A stretch of 64,000 nt of DNA, taken from contig CM051456.1 in the NCBI GenBank assembly GCA_028274465.1, positions 73,270,753 through 73,334,752 on the forward strand, in the 5' to 3' direction. The translations under genes and the position numbers were made by a program. Shown piece by piece: positions 11,235 to 22,447 of the stretch. The notes beneath the pieces are model-generated. The model was not told where the DNA came from, searched no databases, and saw only the letters and a program-made list of their open reading frames with translations. This DNA comes from Plantago ovata (lineage: Eukaryota; Streptophyta; Magnoliopsida; Lamiales; Plantaginaceae). Position 1 is the first letter of the stretch; the number at the start of each line of letters is the position of its first letter.

Positions 11235-12140
11235 GTGTCGTACGAGGTACTAATGGATGTTTGTAGGAACCATGCTACAATGGGAGAGGAGCACTTCCGT
11301 TTGGCTACAATGAGGTATTGGCGGTGGTTCGATTCCAACCATGTCAAAGGGTTTGACAAGGACGTTCTCCATGAGTTCTATGTTGGGGCGACTAGTCTTC
11401 AAGAGAAGGAGAGTGTGGAACGAGAATCCACAGGGAGTGAGCACTCTTATGTCTATTCACGTACCACTAAAGGGATTGAAACCAATATTACAGCAGAAAT
11501 CTGCCACAAGGACTGCAAAGTCCGAGAGACTAGGAAACAACCAGGGCGGCCTCATCACAACAGATTCAATCTTGAGTCGACAGTGGTGATTAAGTCTCGA
11601 ATCGCTAACTTGATTCCAAAACATAATGACATGGACACCCAGCCCTTCCTTGGGGTGCCCCTCGACTGCTTATTGAGGGAGCACCATATAGATATCGGGA
11701 GCATCAACCATAGAGAATGTGGGTGACATTGTGCAAAGAAGAAGAAAACCTCCGAGTTTCCGAGTTTCATCGCAGCTTACTGTAAGTTCTATGGGGTAGA
11801 AAACGTTGGTGAGGGAGACTGCAAGACCACTGCTCTTTCCCCTTCAACAGTTCACAGTCTATTAGAGAGATACCGGATGGAAACCCCCATAACTGCAGAG
11901 GCTGATCTTGAGGATTCTCTTCGACAATACGATTCTTCTACTGGTGATAATGGTGACAATGAAGACAATAGGGACAATGAGGATGCCATGATTACTGGTG
12001 GAGGAGTTGGTCCTATTCGATCTATTAGTGGAACTACCACCACCACCACGAGCTCCGATGATCACCAACAAGGGCCCTCGAGCAATCTCAATACCTTACA
12101 TCTAGTGTACTCAGCCGACCGAGGCCAAACCACGCGGTAA
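11235..12140 (+). pseudogene. Second coding region of the Athila-like element, function unknown
   Basis: A 163-codon frame (11235-11726) has the composition of real coding sequence, with segments such as HFRLATMRYWRWFDSNHVKGF. It is followed by an 87-codon frame (11877-12140) rich in Asp, Asn and Gly (GDNGDNEDNRDNED). I do not recognise a known retrotransposon domain. The position downstream of gag, where pol would normally begin, makes it an element-specific protein or the remnant of one. Confidence 0.4.
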
Positions 12141-12724
12141 CATCTAGTATCACATCTTATTTCCTCATTCTCTTATTGCTAGGGACTAGCGTTAAATTCA
12201 TGAGGGGGGATGGGATTTAAGTGAACTAGTGTTGTTAGTTTGGAGCTTGGAATTGATGGTTTGGAGCTTGGCATTGGTAGGATGAGTACAATACCTTGCA
12301 TGTTTTATCCGTTTGCATTTGCATTAGCATGTTTACCGCTTTCTTAGTATTTAGTTGCATACACTACATTCATCCTAGTATAGTCTTGCATGTTTTATGT
12401 GGAGTTTATTGCCAAATTTTTTGATTAACTAATTATGACCTTAATCATATGCTTCATCTCTATGAATTTGTTTGAGGTTTTTCTCGCTTGGCTTATCACA
12501 TTTATGTTAGCACTTAGTTAAGCTTGGTAGTCTCGACATCACTTAGTGGTGTTTTCTCTACTGCGGTTCACGAAGGCCTTTATAATAGGATGATGCATGT
12601 TAGGATCTTATGGTTGTTTTCCCGAGTAATTATGTACCTAAGAGGCAACAAGTCTTCACCTTGCTTTGAGATTGATAAATGCCTAGGAAGGAGGTAGTGT
12701 GAGATTGTGTGATCCTTTGTTTGC

Positions 12725-12859
12725 AACCTATTCTTTCGAATAGGTTTGGGGAGGGGGTTACGCTATCATTAGACTTGTTTTTTGATTTTTAGTGTGTGTT
12801 GTAAGTTTATTTTCCTTTTTCGTAAATTTTGTACTCCAACCTATTCTTTCGAATAGGTT
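12725..12859 (+). repeat. Two copies of a 22-nt stem-loop with PPT-like tails
   Basis: The perfect hairpin AACCTATTC-TTTC-GAATAGGTT occurs at 12725-12746 and 12838-12859. Each copy is followed by TTTGGGGAGG, which matches the true polypurine tract next to the 3' LTR (GTTTGGGGAG, 13626-13635). The related reversed element carries the same pair at 50919-50940 and 51031-51052. Confidence 0.85.
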
Positions 12860-12916
12860 TGGGGAGGTCGTTTGTGTGTCATTTTAATTTCTTTTTCGTT
12901 GTGCTACTGCTGGCTA

Positions 12917-13045
12917 AAAAAAGAAAAAAAAAAGAAAAAGAAACATTCCAGAAAAAAAAGAAAAAACTGGAAAAGAAAAAAAAAAAGAAAAGACCCCAAA
13001 AAAAGCAAAGAATGGTCCAAAAAAAAAAGAAGCCAAAAGAAGTTT
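12917..13045 (+). repeat. Oligopurine block in the 3' part of the Athila-like element
   Basis: About 130 bp consist almost only of A and G, with runs such as AAAAAAAAGAAAAAG interrupted by a few C bases. The Lys-rich open frames through it are composition artefacts. An equivalent block lies in the reversed element at 50735-50868. Confidence 0.8.
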
Positions 13046-13636
13046 AGCAAAGTGTTGTCTCATTTTTCAATTCTTGTAATGTTCGTAATCGAGTTGTAAT
13101 TTTTTGCCTTTTGTACGTTTGAGTGTCATCTGTTCTAGACCACCCTCGTCCTGCCATTCAGGAAGTGGTGAATAGTTTAAGGCTTTGCTTGAGAGATGGG
13201 TAGAATAGGGGAGTGTTATCTTTTTTAGGGAACCCTCCTTCGTTTGATGAGAGCCAGTATTGGTTCGACCTCTTTGAGGAAAAATCTTAACTTGGTGAAC
13301 AGTAGTAAGTCCTCAGTTTCATAGGCACGGGAAAACCATTCGTATTTTAACATGTTTCATTACGTCGTCACTGACTAGGTCCAGGTAGAGAATGTTACGA
13401 GAGACTATCTTGTTTGACATAAGTGCTTATGTGAATGTGTATGAGTCAATCGAGGCATTCTTCAACCTATATCCATGTTATGATTTGTATGGTTTTTGTT
13501 CATAAGTTTTTTGATAAATTCAATAGATTAGTTCATTTGATTTGGCATGAGACTCCATTTTTTGTGTTGCATTGTTTTTTGCATTAGAGTCTAGCTTAGT
13601 TGCTTGAGGACAAGCAAATGTTCAGTTTGGGGAGTT

Positions 13637-14825
13637 TGATGAACGTGTATTTTACACCTTCATTCGAGTCTTTTTTCACCTATTTTAGCTATCCTCTATG
13701 TTAATTTAGCTATATTATAGTGCATTTTATTAGAATAGTGTCATGTTTCCCTTTAGTTTGCATTTTACAGGTTTTAGGTGAAAAATGTGGTTTTCCGGAC
13801 AATTATATTGAACAGAACGAAGAATCGGTGTTCCGAGGCCATTTTTGGAGTATCTAGAAGATTCGGATGGGATTTGAAGTCTACGGGTCGAGTCTAAAGG
13901 CTTAAAGGTCACTAGAAGGCAAAAACCGAGTCCGAAAAGGAAAAGAAATCCAAAAACGCGTCTCTCACCGACTGGAACTCCCGGGCGGTTCGCCCGGGAT
14001 GTGGGGCGATTCGCCCCACACCAGGAGGTTCGCCCGGTGTGTGGGGCGACTCACCCCACGCGTGCCGAACTCCTATATATAGTTGTTGTTTCTCTACGTT
14101 TTTTCATACTTTTTCAAACCTTTTTTCATACCTTTCTCATTAGTTTTAGGTAGGAATTCTCCAGAGCCTGTTCTGGGATTCTTAACATAGGAGACAAATT
14201 TTCTTATCAATTTGGAGCTTGTGAGATCGCGATTCTTCGGAGATTGACAACCTTCGGTAACATTGTATCTCAGATTTTTCTATTTATATTTATATATCTT
14301 TCAACATGTTTTCATTCAATCTTGCTATGATTTCTGTTGATTGCATGACATCTATGAGTACCTAAATCTATCGTTGGTGATAGTATGTGATTTCTTAGCG
14401 AAAGGTTATTAATTATGCATGATGGCGGTAATGCGAATCAGACTTTGAGTTATTGCTTTATTTCTTTGATCTATCTAAGCCCTCTATCTTCGTAGTGTTG
14501 AATGAAACGGAACACATTGGACAATTCATGATCTTAGATCTCTATGCAAAACGATCGGGTACTTCATGCATGATTATTAACCTGCTATGCTTTGAATGAT
14601 CATACTATCACTAACTTCCATTATCTTGATAAGAAAAACCTGTGCTAAGTCGTTTGTTGATTCTATAGTTTAAGTTAGATTAGATAAAGCTAGTTATAGT
14701 CCTTAGAGATCGACACTCGAGGTTATTTTACTGCTACACTACGGTTTTCGTTGTAGTTGTGAATTGCCTTTGGCTATAAACAAATTTATTTGATTAATTT
14801 GAATCTGATAAATTCCGGTTCATCA
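13637..14825 (+). repeat. 3' LTR of the gag-only Athila-like element
   Basis: The LTR is 1189 bp, preceded by the polypurine tract GTTTGGGGAG and ending TTCATCA before the target duplicate CTATG. It contains the palindrome cluster at 13980-14060 directly upstream of the same TATA box. It differs from the 5' LTR by scattered substitutions. Confidence 0.9.
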
Positions 14826-15039
14826 CTATGTTGTAGGGAGAATGAGATGAATGTTTCTTTTGCGTCCTATTGTCACAGTTTTGTGCTATTTGTTGATCTA
14901 ATTAACTGTTATCAAGGCTATGTATAGAATTTACTTTTGGTTGAATCAAAGTTGTGCCTTTTTATTATCATTTATTATTTTTTTTATTGTATTGTATTTA
15001 GTAATATTGTGTGAAAATGATCTATTGCATAAAATAAAA

Positions 15040-15512
15040 GGGAAGAAAACAAACAAGAGCAAATAAATAGACATAGCCTTTTCATTGAAATCATGTAAGC
15101 ACAGCAGAAACCAGTACATTGATTCCAAAAGGCTTAAAAATAAATAACCAAATCTGAAAATAAAAGAATGGCCTAGACCATGCCACTCTTCACCTGAGCA
15201 ATGGTCCCTGAGATCCTGGTACACCTTGTTCATGATCTCAGGATGAGATACCACACTGATCTCCATGAGAGCAACCTTGATGTCAGTTGCCTGCTGGCTC
15301 ACCTCAATATGCTCAAACCCCACAATAGATAGCCTTCATGCCAGGTCAGCAGCTTGCCAAAATGGACCTCTCCTATTGCAGTTCCCTAGCATGAGCCTTG
15401 AACTGCATGATCCATCTTGAATGTTGAGTCTGATCCTGTCACCAATGGTCCAGGTGACCTTAGGCTCGTACTTGAACTTGGTAGGATAAGAAACAAAGGC
15501 AGGGGAGGCCAT
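15040..15512 (-). pseudogene. Unidentified coding remnant
   Basis: From an ATG at 15512 the minus strand reads as convincing protein for 58 codons (with FKYEPKVTWTIGDRIRLNIQ). After a break it continues in similar style with FEHIEVSQQATDIKVALMEI and KVYQDLRDHCSG. Codon usage and composition look like a real protein, but I cannot assign a family. The lower part (below about 15140) turns into low-complexity AT-rich sequence typical of non-coding DNA. It could be an exon fragment or part of an unrecognised element. Confidence 0.35.
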
Positions 15513-15599
15513 TTTAAATTTATTTTTTCTTTCTTTTTGTATATGAAAGTTTCTTGTATGTGAGTTGTGATGAATCCTGACCCCTTTCTATTGGCCAAT

Positions 15600-16620
15600 G
15601 AAAATCCGGCTATCCTATGTTGTGGCTTTTCAAATAAACCATCTGCAGTATTTACCATGCAAAAAAGCTGCTTTGATCCATTGAAATTGCTGAAAAATTA
15701 AAAAATGGACTATTAGCATGTAGTTTTCTGATTTTTGTAACATTTTCTGAAAACAAATATAATGTGATATGACATGTAAATTACTGTTGTTGTGCCATGT
15801 GATGTAATGTGTGATAACGTGTAAATTACTGTTGCTGAAAAGGATTGTCAAGTTTTTCTGTTGCTAACCTAGGACGGGTAGAGTCGTAGAGGATGGAAGT
15901 CTGGGTAGGTCATGGATTTTTAGAAATATGAATACACCGTCCCTAGTTGCTACTGACTGGTAAACATGCACTACATGATACAGCAAGTGCTGAATAGGCA
16001 CCACCCATGAGCAATCTGCAGTGAATTTTACATGTACCGTAAAATGGAAATTCCAATTTTGGTTTCTTCCTGGATGCTATGGACAATATGGACAGGAACT
16101 TCTGATAAGTTGTAGCAAGAGGACATAAGTATGATGGAATTTTTAGTATTTGCATAAGTGTGCAGGACCTCTTATTGTTTAATCTCATAACATTGACGGT
16201 TTGGGATTGGTGCAAGTATTTGTATTTATGTAGTTTTCATATCATAATTGATGATGATTGTTCCGGGCTTAATGTTTCTCCCATCTTATGATAAGAATGC
16301 AGAAACTGTTAGATCGTTTGTTTGTGTTAGTGTGGATATATATATAGTAGATATCATTTTCAGTTTATGAAATTGGAATTGGCCAATAATGTTATGCTCG
16401 GATTCATGATCGAAGGTGCTACGAAGGTCCAAGAGGAATATACTTGGTGGATTTTTTCCAGAGGCACTTGCGATGGATGGCAGGCGTGCAATTTATGGCC
16501 TAATATGCACTGGGCTTATCTCTGCATGTTATGTTCAAATTGTATTATTCAGTATTTCTATTTGATTCACGTACTGACCATGTTCTATTTGTTTGAATAA
16601 ATCCATCATTATTTGATTAT
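15600..16620. other. No gene recognised
   Basis: The stretch is AT-rich DNA with short open frames only. A 77-codon frame at 16367-16600 shows no recognisable domain. I see no repeats or termini here. Confidence 0.4.
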
Positions 16621-16642
16621 ATAATGCCAGTGATAATGTATG

Positions 16643-18936
16643 TCATGTTCGAAAAATTAAGGATTTGGGCCTGAACTGGATAAAAGTCCAACAAAAATCA
16701 TATACATACGTAATCGGCCTAAAGAAAAGACCAACATCCATTCGGTCCATTACCACATTTAGCCCAAAATCGATAATAAAATAACCGGGTTTTCTAGGGT
16801 TAGCATTATTCAAATCAATTAGGGATTTCTTATGGTAAATCATGTTCGTCCGGGAGGTATACAATGACTCTGCCAACTTCCAGCAAGTAGCACGTATTTC
16901 TTCCTGCGTAATCCAATCACAAGAGTTTAATTAATAAACGTTGCCAACCATAACTGTAGAGCATGACTGAAAAGATCACATCTACAGCGAGAGTCTTACT
17001 TCATTCAGTGGTCTGTTGACGGCTTCCCGAAACATCAAGAAGAGAAATGCATATACGCCGCAATCGTGACTGCATTTGTCAGATTCAGCATGTATAAGAA
17101 CATATTTATTTATACATCGCTCAGTTCTGGTAAATAATCAACCTGTGGTAATGTTGATTGCTTACCTGTTGCCTTGATTTGGCACAGTTGGTGGATAAAC
17201 AACTTTGAACTTGTTCCATTGCTTCTGTTTAAAATCTCCTAAGCCCAATGTCGTTGTTGTTTCCTCAAGTGTAGAGACCTGCACAAACTGGCCTAGTTAG
17301 CCTTTTAATGCATATCCAACTTGTAATATACTACTATATCTCTGTTTACACCACCGAAATCGCCATGATGCTGATGGCGGACATATTACATATTAATACA
17401 TATGATTACATCCTCTGACTAAGTATTGAAGTAACACTCTTACCAAATTCATTGCCACCTCCAAATAGCTTTTACTTGCTCCATGTTCGTAGAGCAAGGT
17501 GTCACAAATTTCGAGTGTTCTGTTGTCCAAATTCACCCGGCACACGGTGAAATGGTGTTCATGGATTATTGGTATGGATATTGTGGAGCACTCTGACGAA
17601 GAAATTCCTTTCAAAAAGTATTTTATCGATCCCTTCAACGATCTCTCACGTTGTAAGGGGTCATGAAACCTACTATTCTTGTCTTTCACCGATCCGCTGA
17701 TGATGTTGCACATAGTCTGATATTATGAAAAATATAGGAAAAAATAATGAAATCATTGTATGTCGGGAGATACATCATTGTTTGTTCAATTCAGTTATTG
17801 AAGTTAGGCCTTACACAGAACATCATAGGCAAAACCCAGTGATTGGTGTCAACACCTCGAAATTTCCTGTCCAGCCAAGTCATGGAAGCAACACCACTAA
17901 TGACTTGTATATGTCATAGTGTGTTCCTGTCAATTCATTAACACAATACATATGTATCAAGTATATGTAATGAAAATAATTATGAAAGGATTACCTGGTC
18001 ATAAAACCACCTGCGAGGATTCAGGGTCAACATATCAGATCTACTAAGATAGATTCCGAGCTCATCAAAACCAACCAAACCTTCACTGCTTGTCCATGAA
18101 CAGTTAAGTTATCGTGAATACTTAGATCATAAATAAAGAAAAAAAGAAACAAAAGAGAGCGAGGGAGAGAGACAACAGAGTTGTTGTAACTTCACCTTCT
18201 ATGTCCATGTTCCCATAATAGATAGTTGACCAATTCATGCTTACTAGATGGCATAGCCGTACAGATGGTTTCATAAAGGTCAGGTATTCCAGGGTTATTA
18301 GGCTGACCAAATGGACTACTCGACGCTGTGTTTGTGGTCCTTTTGGGATTAACAGCCCCACGTGGACTTAAAAAATCAGGACGCTCTTGATTTGAATTGA
18401 TTTTGGACTGAGGAGTGCGAGGCTCTGGCTTTTTTGGTTTTCTGAATTGGGAATCACTTGGCGGCGTCACAATCTCGTTGGTCCTTTTTGATTTAACAGC
18501 CCCAGGTGGACTTAAATGAACCGCACTTTCTTGACTTGCATTGTTTTTGGACTGAGGAGTGAGAAGCACTGATTTTATCTTTCTTTGACTTAAAGAATCA
18601 CTTGGTGGCTTGGTCCTTTCTGAATTAATGGCCCCAAGTGGACTAAAATTAACTTTATTTTCATTGTTTTTGGGTTGATTACTGTCACTTACAGGAGACT
18701 CTGACTTCCTTTTTTTTTAGTTTTTGGGAATCACGTGGTGACGTCAACATATCCGTGAACCTTTTGGAATTCAGGGCCTCACGCGGACTAGAATGAGCAG
18801 CACTTACTTGCTTTGCCCTGTTTTTGGACTGTGTAGAGCCACGCTGTGGAGTCACATGATTACCATGGGGCTTATCTGTTTCCATATTCATGCATGATGT
18901 TGAAGGCACACTTGATTCTTTCATATTGGTTGTCAC
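16643..18936 (-). CDS. Ulp1-like (C48) cysteine protease gene with Ser/Pro repeats
   Basis: The gene is read on the minus strand. A first long exon (18936 or further upstream, to 18192) encodes Ser/Pro-rich tandem repeats. An exon at about 18090-17999 carries DELGIYLSRSDML and PRRWFYDQ. The protease core follows: 17716-17456 (HHFTVCRVNLDNRTLEICDTL), about 17281-17170 (VVYPPTVPNQGN), about 17075-17000 (HDCGVYAFLFLMFREAV) and a last exon ending at 16643. His, Asp, Gln and Cys of the Ulp1/SENP active site are all present. Such enzymes cleave SUMO or related modifiers, and in plants many copies ride on Mutator-type or CACTA transposons. An A8 run near 18712-18719 shifts the frame in the repeat exon. 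The start is not fixed, and exon ends are read by eye. Confidence 0.6.
18290..18790 (-). repeat. Coding tandem repeat, about 135-145 bp (about 46 residues)
   Basis: At least three and a half units encode a pattern SPxGAVxSKRT followed by PPSDSQ and TPQSKNNxSQE. The units start at about 18790, 18640, 18510 and 18370 on the minus strand. They are rich in Ser-Pro and Thr-Pro pairs, Lys and Asn. This is likely a disordered N-terminal arm of the Ulp1-like protein, with many candidate proline-directed phosphorylation sites. Confidence 0.65.
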
Positions 18937-19204
18937 CCGTAGTGTGGCACGTGCATTCTGAACAAATCATGGCCAACTCTATGTTTCACTATCCAGCCCG
19001 TAAATCAATTTCGGTAATGGTTTTGATAAGGCCTTCCACTGTCGAGAATAAAGAGACAGAGAACGTAGTCTATGACGAAATCCTAAAATACGACAACTGA
19101 CACCGATGATCACTCATACATGCATTAGAAATTTAACATTTTTTTTATTTCAAAATATTTTGGACATTTATATAATTCAAATCATAATGATCATTTCTTG
19201 TGAA

Positions 19205-19209
<5 letters not shown>

Positions 19210-19249
<40 letters not shown>
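19210..19249. repeat. (AT)20 microsatellite
   Basis: An uninterrupted AT dinucleotide run lies in the spacer between the two divergent Ulp1-like genes. Tyr/Ile repeats in open frames crossing it are artefacts. Confidence 0.95.
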
Positions 19250-19251
<2 letters not shown>

Positions 19252-19262
19252 TCAAGTACCCG

Positions 19263-21830
19263 ATGCTTGTTTTTTCGACGCTCCTGTTTCCCGAACACAA
19301 AGCATTAGTAAACCATAAATTCCTAGAGTACCTGGTTGACATCGAAAAAATTAACACATACGATTGGACAACTTTGGTACTCGAAAAACTAGTGGCGGGA
19401 ATTCGTGGGCATAAGACATCAGAGTTTAAAAGTGTGTCAGGATGCGTCACATTTTTGCAGGTATGAAGAAGTGTCAATTATCATTATCATTATTTATTTG
19501 TTTCTATTGTGTGAGTTTATATACAGGCTTTCAACATGTACTTGCCAAATACTGTAGTTGATCTATTATTCAATCCTGGCTGATACGTATTGCTGCGAGT
19601 TCGGGATAACCGCATTTTGACATAAAAGCCTACTGGAACAGTGCAAACAAGTCGATTGGCAAAAGTTGATATCACATCACCGGTCTGAACAGGCTAGCTC
19701 AAGGGGGGGTATGTGACACATAAAAATTCATTTCACTGTTTACATATATGGTTTTATTATATAGTCATATTGAGAACAACATGAACAATCATAAAGGATC
19801 TATATGTGTATGTCTTATAGGACAAAATGAGTCTCTTTTCTACAAACCTTACCGTAAGGACCCTAGAGTCAAACGATGAAGGCATGACACACTTACTTGT
19901 CTACAAAGAACTGAAGACTCTTGGTAATTATATGATAAAATGTGGAACTGGGATCAAGAAACTAGAAAAACTAATTGCCAAACTAGTGGATGAATCTATG
20001 AATCCAATACATATGAATGCCGAGGTGAAGCCAATACGTCTTAACTTAGAAGAAATGGAGGCATCTGTGGTTCATCTGAACATACAAGATAAACAAAGTT
20101 TGGACATTTTTGTAGATTTAGTCTGCACTGATATGCCTAGAGATCAAATGGCCGAAAAATTTCTCTTCGATGAAACATTTTCACCGGGGTAAATTAGATT
20201 ACTGTTTAATAAATGTTATGCATGTTAATGATTATTGTATTCTAAAAGGAATTTTGATGTATCACGGCAATAATTATTCTTTTCGACCAGATGTATATGC
20301 TCAATCGAGCAGGGGTTATGACCATAAAGCCTCCAAACTGGTTAATGGGGGATGTAAGTACTATCATGCTATTCTTGTTGATTGAAATTAACATGGATGT
20401 ATAGTTTTCAAATAAGTTACTCATCAATAAGGTATGTTGTATATTCCAAATGTACATGACCTTGTAGCCTACATGATCTGGGCAGAAGAAAAGTGGAATC
20501 CACAAAAGAAATTTCATTGGTACTACCAGTTTTGTTCAGTGTAAGAAACATGGGGTTATAACACCATATATTCAACATTGTACACAAATATAATATTGTT
20601 TGTCTGACAACTTTCTTTTGTAATGTTTCACACAGCAATACGCGGCTCATAGTACCACGCCTAAAACAATAAACGATGTTGTCTTCGGAGACCGTACACA
20701 GCAGAAGTTTAGGAGACCAACTAGTACATGCAAGTCCATAACCATTCCATTGCAAGGTGGTGGACAACACTGGTTCCTAGTAACAATTGACTTGAAGTTG
20801 AGGCGACTTGTAGTTGCAGACACTCTACGTGATAATGCCGACACCAATGATCTTCGAAAACAAGCAGTATTGAAAATGGTGAGTCAATGAATTCATGTAT
20901 CATCTCAAAATTTAGTATATGCATGCATCAAGTAAAAATCAGAAAGTTAATATTGACTTACCACCATCTGATTTTTGTAGGTTCGATGTTTGGAAAATGT
21001 CACTAGACTCTGGGAAGATCAGCCATTTGTGGACAGCAATTGGGATCGGTTCAAGTATGTGTACGACGAAACTGTTCCCCTTCAGCCTGATGGGTATGTT
21101 CCTGATTTTCTTTTTCCATCTAACAAGTATATTTAATAAGAATTTAACAACGATGATTTCTCCCAATTGTAGGGATAACTGTGGTATATATGTGAGTCTG
21201 ATGATGTTGTACCCAGGAGTTGTGGATCGAGTATTGACTGAGGTAGTTATTATTTTCAAAAATTTATAATTTTCTACTATTTGTGATATGGTGGATAAAG
21301 TTTTGTTTTTTAAACTTAACGACGTTATTTGATACAACGTGAATTAAAAGCTGCGCGATATAGACTGGCGACCTTACTCTATAACAGTACACTCAACAAG
21401 AGCACCCGTGGGTGAGTTTACCACCAATTACCCATTCTGGAATATGATGTTTTAATGAAAATTTAGCATGTACTTATTCTATATATATGTATTCAGGATG
21501 GCCGTGACCTTTGATGTAGAATATTGGAGCGAGAAGATTCTGGTTGAGGGAGTAGATTCCAATAACATAATCTATGATGACCTGAAGATGAAGTTAAATG
21601 AGAAGATGTCAACTTATCGTCATGAGGGAGATACAGTACTGATGTTGCGCGGAATACCATTGGAAGGTCCTGCCTCACCGATCGACATCGACGATGGAAT
21701 TGACCTGAAAATGTTGGTCAGGGACTACGTGAAGGACAAGAGGGATTTTGATAAAATCCCTCTTGAAGTAATCATGGGGCCTGCCGTGCAACAGGGACGA
21801 ATGGAAGACCCCCATGAAATTTCTGATTAG
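19263..21830 (+). CDS. Ulp1-like (C48) cysteine protease gene, divergent partner
   Basis: The first recognised exon (19263-19460) encodes LLFPEHKALVNHKFLEYL and SVSGCVTFLQ, resembling the plant DUF1985-type region that precedes Ulp1 domains in transposon-linked genes. Linker exons follow (about 19527-19580, 19830-20191, 20250-20353, 20430-20540). The protease core is in exons 20636-20878 (QHWFLVTIDLKLRRLVVADTL), 20981-21093 (YDETVPLQPDG) and 21173-21242 (DNCGIYVSLMML), all with clean GT-AG borders. His, Asp, Gln and Cys are present. A last exon from 21497 to a TAG at 21830 encodes about 110 residues (from MAVTFDVEYWSEK) outside the protease fold. The middle exons contain in-frame stops in some readings, so the gene may be decaying. 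It starts close to the minus-strand partner. Confidence 0.55.
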
Positions 21831-22239
21831 AGTTTTGCAAATGAATAGTATTTCTAGCTGAATGTTTTTTCGATCAAGACCTCAGATTTCAGTTTTCATT
21901 CGGATTACAATTTTTTTCTATTAATATTTTCGGATAATATTTTATTTTTGACTTATGACATGGATAATTTTGCCTGGATACCACTTTTTGGATAATTTTT
22001 ATATATGCTTGCATAGCCGTAGCATATGTGCATTTATTTTCATAATGTGTGGATTTTTCTAGCTGGATTGGTGTTGTGTGTGTTGGATGAGATTTCAGAG
22101 TGTGCATGATTTATCTCGCTGGAATCTACCGAGTTTGAGAAATTTGTGTGTGTGTGTGTGCTCGAGTTTATGGCATGACTAACTGGTATGTACATGAACG
22201 GGAGAAGGTTGATGCCCATGAAATTATGGTTTTTGTGCA

Positions 22240-22447
22240 GCATTTTCTTTTAAGTTTTCAGAATGCTAGGAGCCTGTATACTGGCCGTATGGTACCTGTA
22301 GCGGAGGTTTCATGGCAACGGCCGCCAGTGGGGTATTTGAAAGTGAATTATGATGCCTCTTGGGTTCAGTCACAAATAGGTTTGGGGGTGGTTGTTCGTG
22401 ATATTACTGGGGCTGTGGTGTATTGGAAGCGGATGCTTATGTCCTGA
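22240..22447 (+). pseudogene. Fragment of a LINE-type RNase H domain
   Basis: The frame reads WQRPPVGYLKVNYDASW followed by GLGVVVRDITGAVV. This is the first strand and glycine-rich turn of the RNase H domain found at the C-terminus of plant LINE ORF2 and in free-standing RNase H-like genes. The frame stops soon after, so only the N-terminal part is present. Confidence 0.6.

Larger units (their letters stand above)
6659..14825 (+). mobile_element. Athila-like LTR retrotransposon, gag-only, non-autonomous
   Basis: This 8.17-kb element has long LTRs (6659-7850 and 13637-14825) beginning TGATGAAC and ending TTCATCA. It is flanked by the 5-bp target duplication CTATG (6654-6658 and 14826-14830). 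The primer-binding site matches the 3' end of tRNA-Asp, as known for the Athila group. The interior shows a gag/protease-like coding region, a second short coding region, a GC-palindrome cluster, two stem-loops and an oligopurine block. No reverse transcriptase, RNase H or integrase was recognised, so it must rely on a partner element. The coding part looks broken. The LTRs differ by only a few percent by eye, so insertion was recent on a plant scale, perhaps one to a few million years ago. Confidence 0.85.

Noticed and set aside
12725-12746. Stem-loop as a bacterial-type terminator
   Set aside because: The setting is a eukaryotic retrotransposon, and there is no U-tract. Duplication with PPT-like tails suggests an element-specific role.
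12829-13099. Lys-rich open frames
   Set aside because: They are translations of the oligopurine block, with no protein-like complexity.
19106-19477. Frames with Tyr/Ile repeats on both strands
   Set aside because: They arise from the (AT)20 microsatellite. Only the plus-strand part from 19263 belongs to a gene exon.
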